DNA from: Haematococcus lacustris
Taxonomy: Eukaryota > Chlorophyta > Chlorophyceae > Chlamydomonadales > Haematococcaceae
DNA: 64,000 nucleotides
Assembly (NCBI GenBank): GCA_030144725.1
Contig: JASKMD010000002.1
Coordinates: 2,588,324-2,652,323 of the forward strand
Direction: 5' to 3'
The position numbers and the translations under genes are program-made. Within the stretch, counting starts at the first letter, position 1, and each line of letters begins with the position of its first letter. Shown one piece after another: positions 44,254 through 56,138 of this stretch. The notes beneath the pieces are model-generated. The model was given only the letters and a program-made list of their open reading frames with translations. It made no database searches and was not told where the DNA came from.

Positions 44254-44904
44254 CACGCAAGCGGGGGGCGGGCGGGAGGGATCGGACCCAACATGTCGAG
44301 GAAGGTAACATAGCAATGGCATACACACCTTGTGAGGCATTGCAGAGTGGCCAGGCCAACTGTACTGCTCACGAAGGGGTCAAGCATAGCAGCAACCTTG
44401 CATATTTCCGACCATGGGTGGAGGGGCGCTGTTACATCGGTTTGGCATGCCGTGATGACCGTTTTTACTGCGGCGACTGTCCCTGACTGTTTGCAGGTGC
44501 TTCTGGGCCACGTCGGTCGCGGCGGTCTCTCGCGGCGAGGCCCGCATGAGCAAAAAGTGCATGGATTTGAATGTGAAGATTTGAGCCGCCATAGCACCCA
44601 GCACACTGCACAGTATTTAATGAAACAAGCTGCACCGCATAGCTGAAAGAGTCCTCTATCCAGGGATGTGCGAAACATAAATAGAATCCACGTGGCTGAG
44701 AGGCGGCGTCGTTTTGATTACCAGGGGTCAGTTTCCTGTCATTTTCTGTTAGTTGGGGACACCTGAACTAACAGTGCCTGGCGGGCTACAATGTGGTTGT
44801 ACTTTCAAGAAGCTGGGTTGTAGCTGCCGCTGTGGGTGACGGTGTAGTGAAGTGTGTCATGGTGTTGAGCGTTACGCCAGGCCCTCTCTTGTCTCCCGCC
44901 CTTG

Positions 44905-44998
44905 CACTACAAGGTGGGTTAATGACAACAGGTGGGGTTGCAAGGTGAGTTGATGACAACAGGTGGGGTTGCAAGGTGAGTTGATGGCAACAGGCCCG
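44905..44998. repeat. 33-bp tandem repeat, three copies
   Basis: GTTGATGACAACAGGTGGGG plus TTGCAAGGTGA, repeated about 2.7 times. Confidence 0.85.
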
Positions 44999-45003
44999 CC
45001 AGT

Positions 45004-45843
45004 ATGCCGGACATTGTATCACCGTCAGCTTACGGTCAAACCTGCATAGCTTTCGTTATCCTCAACACACCGTGTTGCATGAGCCTGCACTCACAAATGA
45101 CCCTATGTCACCCTACCCACACTATGTTGGCCTGCAATACGCCCCACAACCCCATTCACTCATACTCGCAAGCAACACCACAACACCTGACCATGGGTGG
45201 GTCCCAGGTCCTGTACATGGCTTGCCCTAATGCACAGTTTGACCCTTGTCTGGCAGGGTCTCTGCAGGCATACGTGCCTAAAGTGTGTTGGAAAAAGTCC
45301 CAAAGCCATAAAGCTGAAGGGCGGTCAAGCAGCCTGCCGGCTGACGCATCCAGCCGTGTAGGCCACTCCATCGTCATTGCCATTGTCACCACCAGTGCCA
45401 GCCCCAGCTTCTGCTCTACAGGGGGCTTCATGTACACCACACCGCACTACTCACTACGGCTGCACCATGTTTGGTCTGGCTACGAGGTGCTCATGCATGC
45501 AGTTCTACCAGCCTTGCCATGCCACACAGCAGCTGTGCCGAGCCTGGTTCGCGCACTGACCCTGCCTCAGGGCCTTGACGGCGGCTGCCCGGCTGCCGGA
45601 CCCGGCTGTCTGTATCCCAGTCCATCTGCCAACTCCCTCCATAGCGCAAGGTACTGCAAGCATTTCCGCATTCTGCTGCCACGCCTGGCAACTTGCAAAA
45701 AGGGGAGGCAGACAAGGGCCGTGCGAGCACAACGGGAGGGGGGCAGTGGCAGGGGGCACGCAGAGTGTTTGAGGGTGCTGCTGCTGACTGCCATCACCCG
45801 CATAGACGGCAGCCCACACCACCCACGACCGATCATGCCCTAG
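45004..45843 (+). CDS. Unsupported open frame, 279 codons
   Basis: Open from ATG to TAG with a mixed composition, but with no recognisable domain, no repeat family and no splice support. It ends about 80 bp from the tail end of the second kinase gene (minus strand). It may be a chance frame in GC-rich DNA. Confidence 0.15.
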   Translation: MPDIVSPSAYGQTCIAFVILNTPCCMSLHSQMTLCHPTHTMLACNTPHNPIHSYSQATPQHLTMGGSQVLYMACPNAQFDPCLAGSLQAYVPKVCWKKSQSHKAEGRSSSLPADASSRVGHSIVIAIVTTSASPSFCSTGGFMYTTPHYSLRLHHVWSGYEVLMHAVLPALPCHTAAVPSLVRALTLPQGLDGGCPAAGPGCLYPSPSANSLHSARYCKHFRILLPRLATCKKGRQTRAVRAQREGGSGRGHAECLRVLLLTAITRIDGSPHHPRPIMP

Positions 45844-45924
45844 CCCATTGCTGCGCTCACCTCGACTGCCATCCCTGCCCCTCACCCTGCCCCTCCCCGT
45901 CCCCCTTCCCACAGCTTCCCCTTG

Positions 45925-46175
45925 CTACCCCCACTGTGCCCTCACCACCTGCTGCTGAGCCACCCCCTGATGCTGCTGGACGAGCTTGGGTGCAGCCGGA
46001 GTGCCTGAGGGAGGCATGCCCATAGCGCCCCCCAACCCCACATAGCCTGCCTGCACATGGGCTGGCCCCTGAGGGTACTGCACAGCCCCAACCCCCCCTG
46101 CCCCTCCCTGCTGCTGACCCTGTTGCTGACCCTGTTGCTGTTGCACATGTTGCTGCTGACCCTGCTGCTGCTGAC

Positions 46176-46207
<32 letters not shown>

Positions 46208-47189
46208 GGCATGGTTGTTTGGAGGGGCCTGGGTGCTTGCATGGCCTGTTGTGCCACTTGAGCAGCTGCCACCACCATGGCTTGCTGGGCAGACACCACC
46301 TGCTGAGCCTGCAGGACAAGGGGGGTCCAGGGAGGGGAAGCAGAGGCGGGGCAGGGTTTCAGGTTCTGGCCTACCATGACCTGACAAGGATACTAGGGAC
46401 CAGGCGTAGTCTGCTTAGCAGTCAACCATCCAGGGGCATCCAGTCATCCTAGTACCCATTCCAGCACAGGGCAATAGGTGGAGCCTGCCACCTTCACCTG
46501 GCTAGGTTAGCTGCTGTGTTGGGAGGATCAGCAGCCTGGTGAGCCTGGCAGCCTGCCATCACAAGGCAGGGCATCACAGGGCAGGGCGGGACAGGACAGG
46601 GCCCTAGCAACCTGCCATCACAGGGCAGGGCAGGCATAGTCAGGCAGGGTCACCGTGACCAGGCCAACAAAGGGCATAATGCCAGGGGCGACATGCAGGG
46701 CGTAAGGCAGGACATCCAGGGGGGAGGGCAGGCGCTAGCCCCTGCGCACACGCCACACGCCACCCCTCTTCGCTCCCTGCCAGCCACCCTCGCACCCGCT
46801 CATCTCTGTCCCTCATCAGACCTGCCCACCAGCATACCTCACACTGTGCATCACAATTACTGCCCTACTCTTCAGCCTTGCAAAGCTGGTGGTGGCCTTG
46901 GGGCCCTGACCCCTGCACCACCCTCTCTGCCTGCCTCATTGTGATCAGACCAGCTTCCCTCCCTGCCCAAGTCCCCCCCACAGCGCCCACCTGCTTGTGT
47001 GCAGCTTTGAGCTCACTGCGCAGGTCCATCTCAATCTGGGTTAGCAGCTGCACCACCTCCTTGGCCTTGGGTCGCGCGTCAGGGTCCTGCTCAACACACC
47101 TGCAGCCAGGGGGTGGGAGAGGCGAGCTGGGCCAACCACCACCTAGCCCTGCCCTGCCCTGCTCAAATAGGCTAGTGGGTGCACAGCCA

Positions 47190-47238
<49 letters not shown>

Positions 47239-50200
47239 TGTGCCTAATGGGTAAGGTTTCTAATTTGAACAACTTTTGATGTTCAAGGCCCCGTGCCACT
47301 TCAATCCAGTACAATTGTGAAAGCCAAGCACGTAGCCGTGCAGCTCTTTATAACACCTCTCCACTGTGCCTTTCAGTGTCTCATTATGCCTAGCACCTGC
47401 CAAGATATAACATGTTTTAGTACCCTACCCCCAAAAATCCAGTTTCGCATTGAAAGTCCTCTAATGTGAACATGCTGTCGCCCCTATCCACCTACACAAA
47501 GACTGGTACCAAAACTTTTGTTGATGCGGCTACCCATCCCACTGCCCCTAGCAAGGCCAGCAGCTAGTCAAAAACATTATTCGGTAGCAGTCCAAGGCAC
47601 TTGAAGTTGTGCACATGCACATGCAAGCATGCTACTTGCAAGATCCCTTCCTGGCCATTGCTGCTTTCTTGGTTGCCTCAGCAACCACCTCATGCATGCA
47701 ATAGAACCTATCCTCTGATGGTTAACGTAAGCTGGGCTGCGGTTGGGCTGATCGCTGAGCTGCAGCACGCAACATTGCGGCGTCGACTGTTAAGGGTCAA
47801 GGGGTTTGAAGGCTGGTTGCTGCTTGCCACCCTCCATGCTGGCTGCTGCTGCTAGCATGTTATGGGGGGTCTGGGGGGTGCTCCTTGTCTGGGGGGTGAA
47901 AGCCACTTTTCTCAAATGCACGCTCTTCTCAAATGCCGCCCGACATGTATTGTTATCGGTATTTTATTAAATGCTTCAAGTAAATAATTATAACTAAATG
48001 CCGCATGAACCCCCAGCGCCATTTCTTGCCAGGGTCCATCCCCTTGAAGAGGTCCACTTTGCCCTTGCGCTCCGTGACCCGCTGCGTTGTCCTCACGGCT
48101 GCAAGCAATGCTGTGTTGGTGACCCCCCCACACTGCTGCTGACCCCTCACAACCAAGTCCTGCAACTGCTCCTCTTCCAAAGCTATCAAAGCTGTTGAGC
48201 GCCCACGTTTTGCAATCATCCCACCCCGCTCTATGACTCTTAGAGGGTGGCATATGAAACACTATGTTCCTGGGCCACAGCTGCCATGGATGGCTGTGGC
48301 TGGCCCCTCTTGACCTTCAAGTAAGCACCAGCAGCTGCCAAGAGCCTTCTGGGCCTCTCGCCTGCGCTGTCTTGAGCCAAGCTGGACTGTCGAAAAGCAC
48401 CAGTGGTCGATTTGGCCATAGGGGCTGGTGATGTGCGGTAGGACCTGGGCACATGTTGCCAACAAATTGCCATGCAATCTTAGAAAGAATACTTTCGACG
48501 CAAGGCCGCGGCCAAAGGGTAGCAGATGATTGAAGCGCACTAACTGTGCTACATCGTGTACCCACCAAGGTTTCTAGAAGGGCCGAGCTCGCACGGGTAA
48601 CTCGTCGCGCTAGTGCACGCGGGACCTTAACAGCCGGTAGGGTTCAAACGGGCGTGACCGACGGCAGCCATATTTCCGCCGACCAAACGCGTTGATTCGT
48701 TTCAAACCGACTCACACCATCCTTGTAACCTCCAAAGACCGTGTATGAAAAGAGCGTGCGTGTTGTAGGGAGACATTGGGAGAACGGCCAAATCAGGCCT
48801 GTTCAAATTATGTGCTTTACTGTGTATTTGGCAGGCAGACAGACGAGCACCTACTTGAGGTACAGGTGCTGCAGCTCCGGCAGCTGCCCCTGGGGCCATG
48901 CTGGCCGCAGCCCATTCTTCTGTACACCCAGCACTATCTGGCCTGCAGGCAGAGGGCAGAGGAGGCAGGAATCAGGTGCTGGGCAATGGGTGACTCAGAG
49001 TTCTCTTGCCCCTTAAACTAACCCTAACTACCTAACCTGACTTAACCACCACATCTGACCACCCACCTTCCTAGCCGGCTGCCCTGAACTGGAAGCAGGG
49101 GCTGGGCAGGGAGGTTGGGTGCAGTGGGCAGGGCGGTGTGACCCTCACTCTTCTGGCACCACCAAGCCTGGACCTGGCAGCCGCATGATCTGGTGCCACC
49201 CCTGCCACCAAGACCAGCTGGACAGCATCAGCACCAGCCACTAGGCAGCAGCACCTGAGGCCTGCAAGCCAGAAACCCTGCCCTCCACGTCCTGTCCAGT
49301 GTGCTGTGAGTTTGGTGTCCCCGCTCCTGGCGCCTTGACCAATGGTTCTGCCCCTGGGGACCCTCAGACAGTTGATGCCCTGACTACTAGGCGTGCTCCT
49401 TTGCTGTCAACTGGGCTCAACTACACGTCCCAGCTCTACCCCACCCTTCTAGCAGGCTGCCATGGACTATAGCTGACTGACCCACACCCACAACCATGCA
49501 CCCACACCCTCCTGCTGGCCAGTTACCCTAACCCTGACCTTACTCCTGGCAACTAACCCTAACCCACACCCTGCCCTAACCTGTACTGCCCAGCCTGACC
49601 TTGCCCCTGTGGCCGCCAGGCCCTCACCCTCCACTAGGTCCTTGTAGGGCTGGCTGCCGGTCACCATCTCCCACAGGATGATGCCCAGGGAGTAGACGTC
49701 AGCGGCCTTGCCCACCTGCACACCCCACAGGCCACAGCGCCCTGGACACGCACCCTGGGGCCCTGCAACTGCCTTCAATTCCTAGGAGCACCACATAGCT
49801 GGACACTGTTGTTGGGTAACAGCTCCACATCCTAGGCGTGCACACTATGGAGCTGGCCACTGTTTGTTTGCTCGCTGAGAGAGATAAAGTGCAAAGAGCA
49901 GACGAGGCCAAAGGTCGCAAGGCACCCTCATCCTCACCTTGGCCTTCCCATCCTGACATTGCAGCAGATGACACCCAAGAGATTGTTCACACACGCTCCA
50001 CAGCCCTCCTGCCCCGCCACCCCTCACCCATACAGCCCAGCCATGCCCCCCAGCCAGATCATGCATCCAGATGTGGCAACCCTCATCCTGACGTCCCCCT
50101 CTGCATGAAGCCCTAAGCCATGCCCACCTCCCACGTTCTGCTGGCCCCTATCCAGACAAAGCCATAAGTGATAACCAAATACTCCACAGCCTCCTTGCCC

Positions 50201-50497
50201 CACTGCCGCACCACCTTACCCATGCATCCCACCTGGCCGTGGCAGCCCACCTCCCGCACAGCCCCCTTACGCCCCCACCCTAGCCTGGCCTGCCGCGCAC
50301 CTTTCCGCTGAAGACCTCTGGCGCTGCATACACCAGCGTGCCACCTGCCTTGGACACCTTCTGCGGGTTGCTGTTGCTGACTAGGTGAGACAGACCAAAG
50401 TCAATCACCTGTGGGGCAGCGGGGCGAAGAGGGCAACGCCAATGCAGGGTTAGGAGTTAACCAGGCAGGCAGAGGCAGGCAGGCAAGCACCCAGGCA

Positions 50498-50545
<48 letters not shown>

Positions 50546-50781
50546 CGAGGCAGGCCAGCAGGCCACTTGGCCAATGTAGGCAAGGAGGGATGCAGGGATG
50601 ACTGGAATCAGTCCCAGATCTAAGATGGGGCGGCACCTGGGCATTGAACCCGCGCACGTCCACGCGGCTGCCCCTGAGCAGCACATTGCCAGGCTTCAGG
50701 TCGCCGTGCACCACCCTGAGGTGGTGGAGGTGCTCCAGGCCCTGGGCAGCAGCAGGCAGGGGCGCACGGCCGGACACACCC

Positions 50782-50834
<53 letters not shown>

Positions 50835-53658
50835 GCCTGGCAACATACAGCCCAGGTGCAAGAGGCAGGCAAAGGGTAGTGGGGGGAGTGAGGAAGGCAG
50901 AGGGGGCAGGGGCCTGCCTCCCTGAACCTGGTTAAAGCAGCGTGGGTGGGCCAGGCTAGCCCCTTTGATAGCTGTTAAGGGCAACGGGACGTTGCCAGGC
51001 AAGCGTTGCATGCTTCCTGCACCTAGCTGGCTGTACCCTTGGCTTCTGGGCCTTGCCACCCCTGCACCCTGCCCTGCACCCCACCTACGGCACCCCTTCT
51101 CCTAGACCATCCAGGTCAACATGTCTGGCTTCGCTCCCAACCCTGGCTGCTGTGATGTGCTGGCCCCACCTGCGCAATCTCTTTGGCTGTGCGCAGCAGG
51201 GCGCGGTACCTTACGCGCGCCTCCCGGTCGCTGCCGCTGACGCTGATGGGACGGAACATGCCCTTCAGTATTGGGCGCACCAGGCTGCCATAGTCGCAGT
51301 AGTCCATGATGATCACTGCAGGCCAGCAGGGGCAGGGTAGCAAGGGCAGGGCAGCAGGAGTGGGCCAGGGGGTAGTGATCAGTGGGCTGTCATGCTCCAA
51401 GCTGGTGGCACTTCTCCTGGCTGTGGGCACACCCTCACCCCCTGCAGAAAGGGATGGCCAGGCAGCCTGACAGCAGACATGTTGGGCAGCGCGCCACGCT
51501 CTCGCCAGCCCCTGCACTCCCACCCTGATGCCCTGTGCTGTCCTGCACCTCAACTTCGCTTTAAAAACCCTGTCTGACTGCCCGGCCCGCTGACCAAGGG
51601 CGCGGCACTGCCCTCACCTGTGAGGTAATCGTGGGCTTTTGCGCCTGTGGTGAACAGGATGTCCTTCCACTTGGCTGCAGCCTCGGGCAGTGTGCGCCCC
51701 TGAACCACCATGTCTGGCACTGGGGAGGGCAGGCCAAAGCCGTCGCCCGACACAAACTCCTGCGGTTGCCAGGGCAAAGCAAGCAAGCTGGGGTAGGTGG
51801 GGCTCCAGTAGGGTAAGGTAGGGCAGGGCAGGGCAGGGCAGGGCAGGGCGGGGAGGGGGCAGGGCGGGCAGGGGGAGGGCAAGGCAGGGCTGCTGCGGTG
51901 AGGTAGCGGGGCTGGAGAGGCGAGGGCCATCATCACATTGGGCTGGCTGCAGGGGAGTCACCAGGTTAGCAGGGTTCCCCCCGCACCCTGTCACACTCCT
52001 CGTCCACTGCCCCACCTCTCCACCCCTGCCTGCTTCGGCCTGCCCACCTGGCATGCTGGCGGCAGCCCCTAGGCCCTTGCGGCCCCTGCCACGGCCCTCC
52101 CACCCCCGCTCCTGCTGCTCTGACCTGGGAGTTGTAGGACCCGTGCCCCTGCTGTGCCTGCAGCGCTGCCGCCGTGCCCTCCCAGGCCTGTAGTGCAGCC
52201 AAGCACAGCCGGGCACTGCAACCTGCTTGCACTCCAAGTGACGGCGACAGCAGCAGAGCACAGCACACAGCTGCATGGCTCCCAGCCCAGTCACCTAGGA
52301 CCAGCTCCTCCCTACCCTGACCCCTGCTGCTCCAGGCTGGTCACCCCTGCTGCTCCCAGCTGGTCATCCCTGCTGCTGCCTGTTCTCATCCTGCCTTGGC
52401 CACTGGTAGGCGCCAGCACCGCCACAGCCACAGCAATGTGAATGGCCTGTCAGCCGCCAACTGCTGCCACATTCCACTAGGCAGCTGGCCAAGGCTACAC
52501 ATGAGAAGGCTGGAGAGGGGGGCTAAGAGAGTTCAGAGGGGGGCTGGGCGCAGCAGCCCCACAGTTCTCACTGCGCTCTGCCAGGTCTGTCTGCCCCCAA
52601 CTGCTGTCAACAATACCAGGTACACCCCTTTACATTGCACCAGGCAGATGGCCGCGGCTGGACACGATGCTGCTTGTGGGGGGCCTGAAAGAGTGCAGAG
52701 CAGCGCAGGGGAGGGGAGCAGAAGGGCATGCTCAGCACAGCGTACCTGAGGCTCAGTGATGTGCAGGATGGAGTTGACAAACTCGGGGGTCAGCTGTGCA
52801 CACCGGGTTTCGTAAGTCTGGACAATGTTTGGGTGGCACCTGCGGACTCATGAAAGACAGCTGGTTGTGTCTGTTGCAAGAGCTGGTGCCAGCTGCAGAG
52901 AGGCTGCAGAGTGGGTGCCATAGCTGCAACTCACAACTCCTTGCATAGTAAAGCTTCCTTGTAAGAGCTGCTCTTAAACAATTCTGGAGAGTGAGATGGC
53001 ACCAGCTTGACTGCCACTGGTGCAGACCTCCAAACAGCCTGCAATGAGCAGTTCTTTAGGATGGCAATGGAGTTTGAAAACATGTATACCTTGCTGGCCA
53101 AGCACGGACCTTGAACACTTTGCCATATCCCCCCGCACCAATGTACTTCAGGTCGTGCAGATCGTTAAGCAGCTCGTCAGGACGGGCCAATGAAAACAGC
53201 ATTTTGGCCTTGTCCCATGTTGACAGGTTCACAGCGGTGTTGCTACCGCTAGAGTTGATCATGTGACCAGCGCCATTGTCTTCGCTCTGCCTGCTTGACA
53301 GGACATCTAACGCTCCAGGCTCCGCTACCCCTCTCTTGCTGCTGGTGATGCTGAGGGCGGGGTCCTCTGCTGCCACGGCTGAATGCTCTTTTAGCCCGTC
53401 CTGCGTCGAGTGTTCGGTATGGTGCAACGACGAAGCATCTATTGCCTTAGCGGCCGAGGGGCTGCTGTGCGCAGAGCAAAGGCTCGCATCAGTAGCTTCC
53501 CGGAGGGCAGCCTGCTCAGGACCCGCAAGCTGCTGGTGAGAGCATTCAATGGGAGGTTGAGGCTCAGGCTGTTGTGGATTCTGGAGGGGCGACCTGGAGG
53601 GTAATGCCTGAGGTCCAGCGTGTGTGTGTGCTTCGGGTTTGTTCAAGCAGGCGCCCAT
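45925..53658 (-). CDS. TKL-type protein kinase with myristoylation motif and poly-Gln tail
   Basis: Eleven in-phase exons give about 638 aa: 53658-53110, 53038-52935, 52839-52746, 51759-51618, 51315-51170, 50741-50637, 50408-50301, 49715-49628, 48942-48855, 47099-46991, 46308-45925. The start MGACLNK fits N-myristoylation with an adjacent Cys for palmitoylation, so membrane attachment is likely. Residues 1-165 are Ser/Gln-rich. The kinase shows glycine loop GAGGYGKVF (about 173-181), VAVK (Lys about 194), MDYCDYGSLV hinge, VVHGDLKPGNVLL (HGD in place of HRD), VIDFGLS, GTLVYAAPE, ADVYSLGIILWEM and DPDARPKAKEVVQLL. The C-terminal tail has a (CAG)n-encoded Gln tract. A charged insert lies in exon 4 (EFVSGDGFGLPSP ...). 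The intron 48854-47100 contains a transposase relic. Confidence 0.92.
46105..46206 (-). repeat. Poly-Gln-encoding CTG/CAG tract
   Basis: (CTG)n with interruptions ACC; on the minus strand it encodes runs of Gln with Gly spacers in the C-terminal tail of the kinase. Confidence 0.9.
47188..47237. repeat. (AGCC)n microsatellite in kinase intron
   Basis: About 12 units of CAGC/AGCC. Confidence 0.95.
47953..48475 (-). pseudogene. Broken psq + CENP-B HTH transposase (pogo-like)
   Basis: The minus strand encodes an HTH-psq-like piece (AVAQEHSVSYATL) and, after a frame change with stops, GRSTALIALEEEQLQDLVV ... VDLFKGMDPGKKWRWGFMRH, the pattern of a CENP-B/Tc5-type HTH domain (PGKxWxxGFxxRH). These two domains in tandem are characteristic of pogo-like transposases or proteins derived from them. 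The DDE domain is missing, and the sequence runs into AT-rich DNA at about 47960. It lies in an intron of the kinase gene on the same strand. Confidence 0.8.
50484..50545. repeat. (GGCA)n microsatellite in kinase intron
   Basis: About 14 units of AGGC/GGCA with a short interruption. Confidence 0.95.
50781..50833. repeat. (CAG)17 microsatellite in kinase intron
   Basis: An uninterrupted CAG run of about 17 units between exons 5 and 6 of the kinase gene. Confidence 0.97.
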
Positions 53659-54003
53659 TTTTGACGGGGACCGAACCGTGCCGTTCGTTCTCTTTTTGGC
53701 CAGATGTGTGCATGCATGACCATGTCCTACATATTCGAACATGGCATCTTTACATTTGCCATGTGACGACCGAGTGATGAAACTGAGACGCAAACGACAT
53801 AATCATTGTGACAGGCAACATACCTGCGGCAGCAGGGTACTGGCGGCAGCAGCTCATCCGTGACACTTCCATGACAGCGGCATTAGCGCAGTAAAAAGTA
53901 GACCCAACCTTGTTAAGAATGGCAACATGAAAGAGCAGCTAGCCACCTGCAACCGACACAGCTTCCATTTGTTTCGCGCACTGTAGGGGCTACTAGAAGG
54001 TCA

Positions 54004-54075
54004 TCACCCCTAGAACTTAGTCCCTGCATTTGTCCCTGCATTTCACCGACCTTGACCGATCGGGCTGACACTTTC
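54004..54075. mobile_element. Foldback MITE copy 3, left piece
   Basis: TAGTCCCTGCATTTGTCCCT, CACCGACCTTGACC and GATCGGGCTGACA align with the left arm at 42208. The MITE continues at 57382 after a 3.3-kb insertion. Confidence 0.8.
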
Positions 54076-54582
54076 GGCGCGTTTCCAATGGGTCACCCCG
54101 GCCATTGGTCCCGCCAATCCGTGACAGGCCTGCGCATCGCACCACGCGCTAGTGAAGGGTAGCTGAGGCTATCGCGGTAAGTCACGCGCGCTGAAACTCG
54201 CGTTTTGGACTGAAGCCTCCCAGATCACTCCGCCCGCCACCAGGTCGAAAACTGAGATAGCGCAAACAAGCAGCGACCCACCTACAAGAGCAGGGAAGCG
54301 AGGCGCTCCGTGGCATCCGTAGCAAAGTTCGCACTAAAGAGGCAGCCTCGCAGTACTGCGGAGTAGGCCATCGCAGTGCGCCATGTCACCGCGCCATGTC
54401 ATTACACCACGAGACTGAGTCTCGCCACGCTTCGCACAAGTCGGTGCAAGTTGGGTACATGGCACTGTTAACGTTTTCGGCTCTATTGGCTCACTTCCTC
54501 CGTTGGCTCAGTTTCTCTATCGGCTCAGTTGTGCTATTCTGGATCAGTTGCTGCTGCTGGTTTCAATCGAAGGTGCTTTGCC

Positions 54583-55406
54583 TTACATGTCATTTGCCTC
54601 GTCATCCCCCACTTCAGCCAACTGATCCTCCTCCATCTCTTGCTCCCACCTCAGATGTTCCAAGATGTCAGCCCTAAGCAATGGCTTCTTCTGCGTCAAC
54701 CTCTTGCCCTTCCACCCCAAGCACCCTCGGGCATACTCCTTCAGCAGGTGCATTGTCAAGGTCATGTAAGAGCTTGCAATGTGTGGTGCCCGTGCATGCA
54801 AAAGCTTCAAGCACTCAGCATCTTCCTCCTTGTCACTTGCCAGTGTCACACGTCCAAACATGGGAATGCTGCTCAGGGTGGATGCTCCATGACACATGCA
54901 CTGCTGTGGCTTGCTGCCCATGTGCCTCACACACTGCTGCTGGTCAAGAGCCAGCTGGTGCTGGGCACCCTGCAGCTGCTCCTGATCCAGGGTCAGCTGC
55001 CGCTTGGCACCCTGCAGCTGCTGCTGGTCAAGAGCCAGCTTGTTACGTGACCATGCTGAGTAAAGTAGCATGCGGATCTGAGATCTCTACTCCCATGTGA
55101 GAAAGTGTTAGTGGTGAGGTGTTCTGAGGCTGGGTCCGATTCCCAGGTAGATGGACTACGCCCTGATCTACGATGGATACCTCAGAACACTATAGCCGCT
55201 AACGCAACACAGCTGGTGCTGGGCACCCTGAAGCTGCTGCTGGGCACCCTGCAGCTGCTGCTGGTCCATGCTCAGCTGCTGCAGGGCGCCCCGGCCAAGG
55301 CAGGTGCGTGGGCGCTTCTGGCCCCATGTGCTGGCATCCCTGCTTGACTGTTGTGGTGATTCAAGGGCTGTTTCAGGGGCTGGCAGCTCGGTAGGGCTCT
55401 GCAGGG
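54583..55406 (-). CDS. Coiled-coil protein of the 2.2-kb transposon, interrupted
   Basis: From a CTGCAG acceptor near 55407 the minus strand reads SPTELPAPETALESPQQSSR, a basic segment (WGQKRPRTCLGRG), and a 14-residue repeat (LQGAQHQLALDQQQ) forming a coiled coil. At 55209-55041 a small element interrupts it, and without that and one CAGCT copy the repeat continues in frame. The C-terminal part is charged (EECLKLLHAR-like, KKPLLRADILEHL ... EEDQLAEVGDDEAND) and ends at 54583. No catalytic domain is seen. It could be an accessory or DNA-binding protein of the transposon. An upstream exon may lie at 56126-55900 (IPWVGSGPLMARALHDTWPK). Confidence 0.6.
55041..55209. mobile_element. 169-bp TG...CA element with 5-bp duplication (solo LTR or TRIM-like)
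   Basis: Starts TGTTACGTGACC, ends GCTAACGCAACA, and is flanked by CAGCT at 55036-55040 and 55210-55214. TG...CA ends with a 5-bp duplication are the mark of LTR elements. Inside, 55107-55129 and 55180-55203 form an inverted repeat (GTTAG..GTGTTCTGAGG), and GGGTCCGATTCCCAGG resembles a tRNA T-arm. It has no coding capacity. Confidence 0.8.
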
Positions 55407-56138
55407 TGAAGGGTGGAGGAGGAGGATGTTAAGGTATGGGTTCCCGCCACAATGGTGGATACCGCCACAATGGAGGTGTTCGCCACTGCCATTGCCACTA
55501 CTTACCAGCTTGGCACGTATCGCTGCCGCCTGTGCCAGGCCAGCGCGTCGTCGGGGTCCAGGATGGCCCATCGGAAATTTCGGCTTGAGATTCGCGCAGA
55601 GTGCGAGAAATGGGGCGATGTGGGCGCCTAGAGACTACACAAGGTCCAACCCATCGGGGATACCCCCGAGGACGCCGCCAATCGCCCCCTGTGATGAGCT
55701 CGCCCCATGCCACATTCACCCTCTGTCACATGTTGTCATTGTATGTACCACACAAGGTGATGGAGCATGTCTTGGACCGCATCCCGGAATATAGACCCGC
55801 TCAGCTATCAGTGAAAGGCGGAAGGACGTGGAAAGGACCACCGACAGAAAAGTTCAAGGACTTGAACGAAGCCCCGAAATGATGGGGTCTAGGCTTCAGC
55901 AGAGTGCACGGTAGCGAATTAAAGTACACGCACGGTGCTGCTGACACCTCTTTGAGATGTTCTGCTTGCTTGGAGGCAGGGTTAGCCAGGTCTTGGGCCA
56001 GGTGTCATGAAGGGCCCGGGCCATGAGGGGTCCCGACCCAACCCAGGGAATCTTGCGCTTCGACCTGCGACCCACGTACGGTCGCACCCCGTTGAGCCCC
56101 AGGTTGCAGCGAGCGACCATCTTCACAGTCCGCGGGAA
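55210..56138. other. Remaining interior of the 2.2-kb transposon
   Basis: Apart from the coiled-coil exon, 55420-56130 is open in several frames on both strands. One minus-strand stretch (56126-55896) has a non-random look (GLNGVRPYVGRRSKRKIPWV), but I could not connect exons reliably. Confidence 0.4.

Larger units (their letters stand above)
43000..44766 (-). mobile_element. TCAGG transposon family A, copy 1 (left end unknown)
   Basis: The right end, reverse complemented, is TCAGGTGTCCCCAACTAACA. Over about 800 bp it is an inverted copy of 57582-58345: CCTGGTAATCAAAACGACGC, CAGCCACGTGG, GTGCAGTGTGCTGGGTGCTA and the 66-bp array. It carries a small coiled-coil gene and two coding minisatellites. 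The left boundary was not found, so the start given is approximate. Confidence 0.75.

Noticed and set aside
45004..45843. 279-codon frame as a confident gene
   Set aside because: No domain, splice signal or repeat-family support; kept only as a low-confidence entry.
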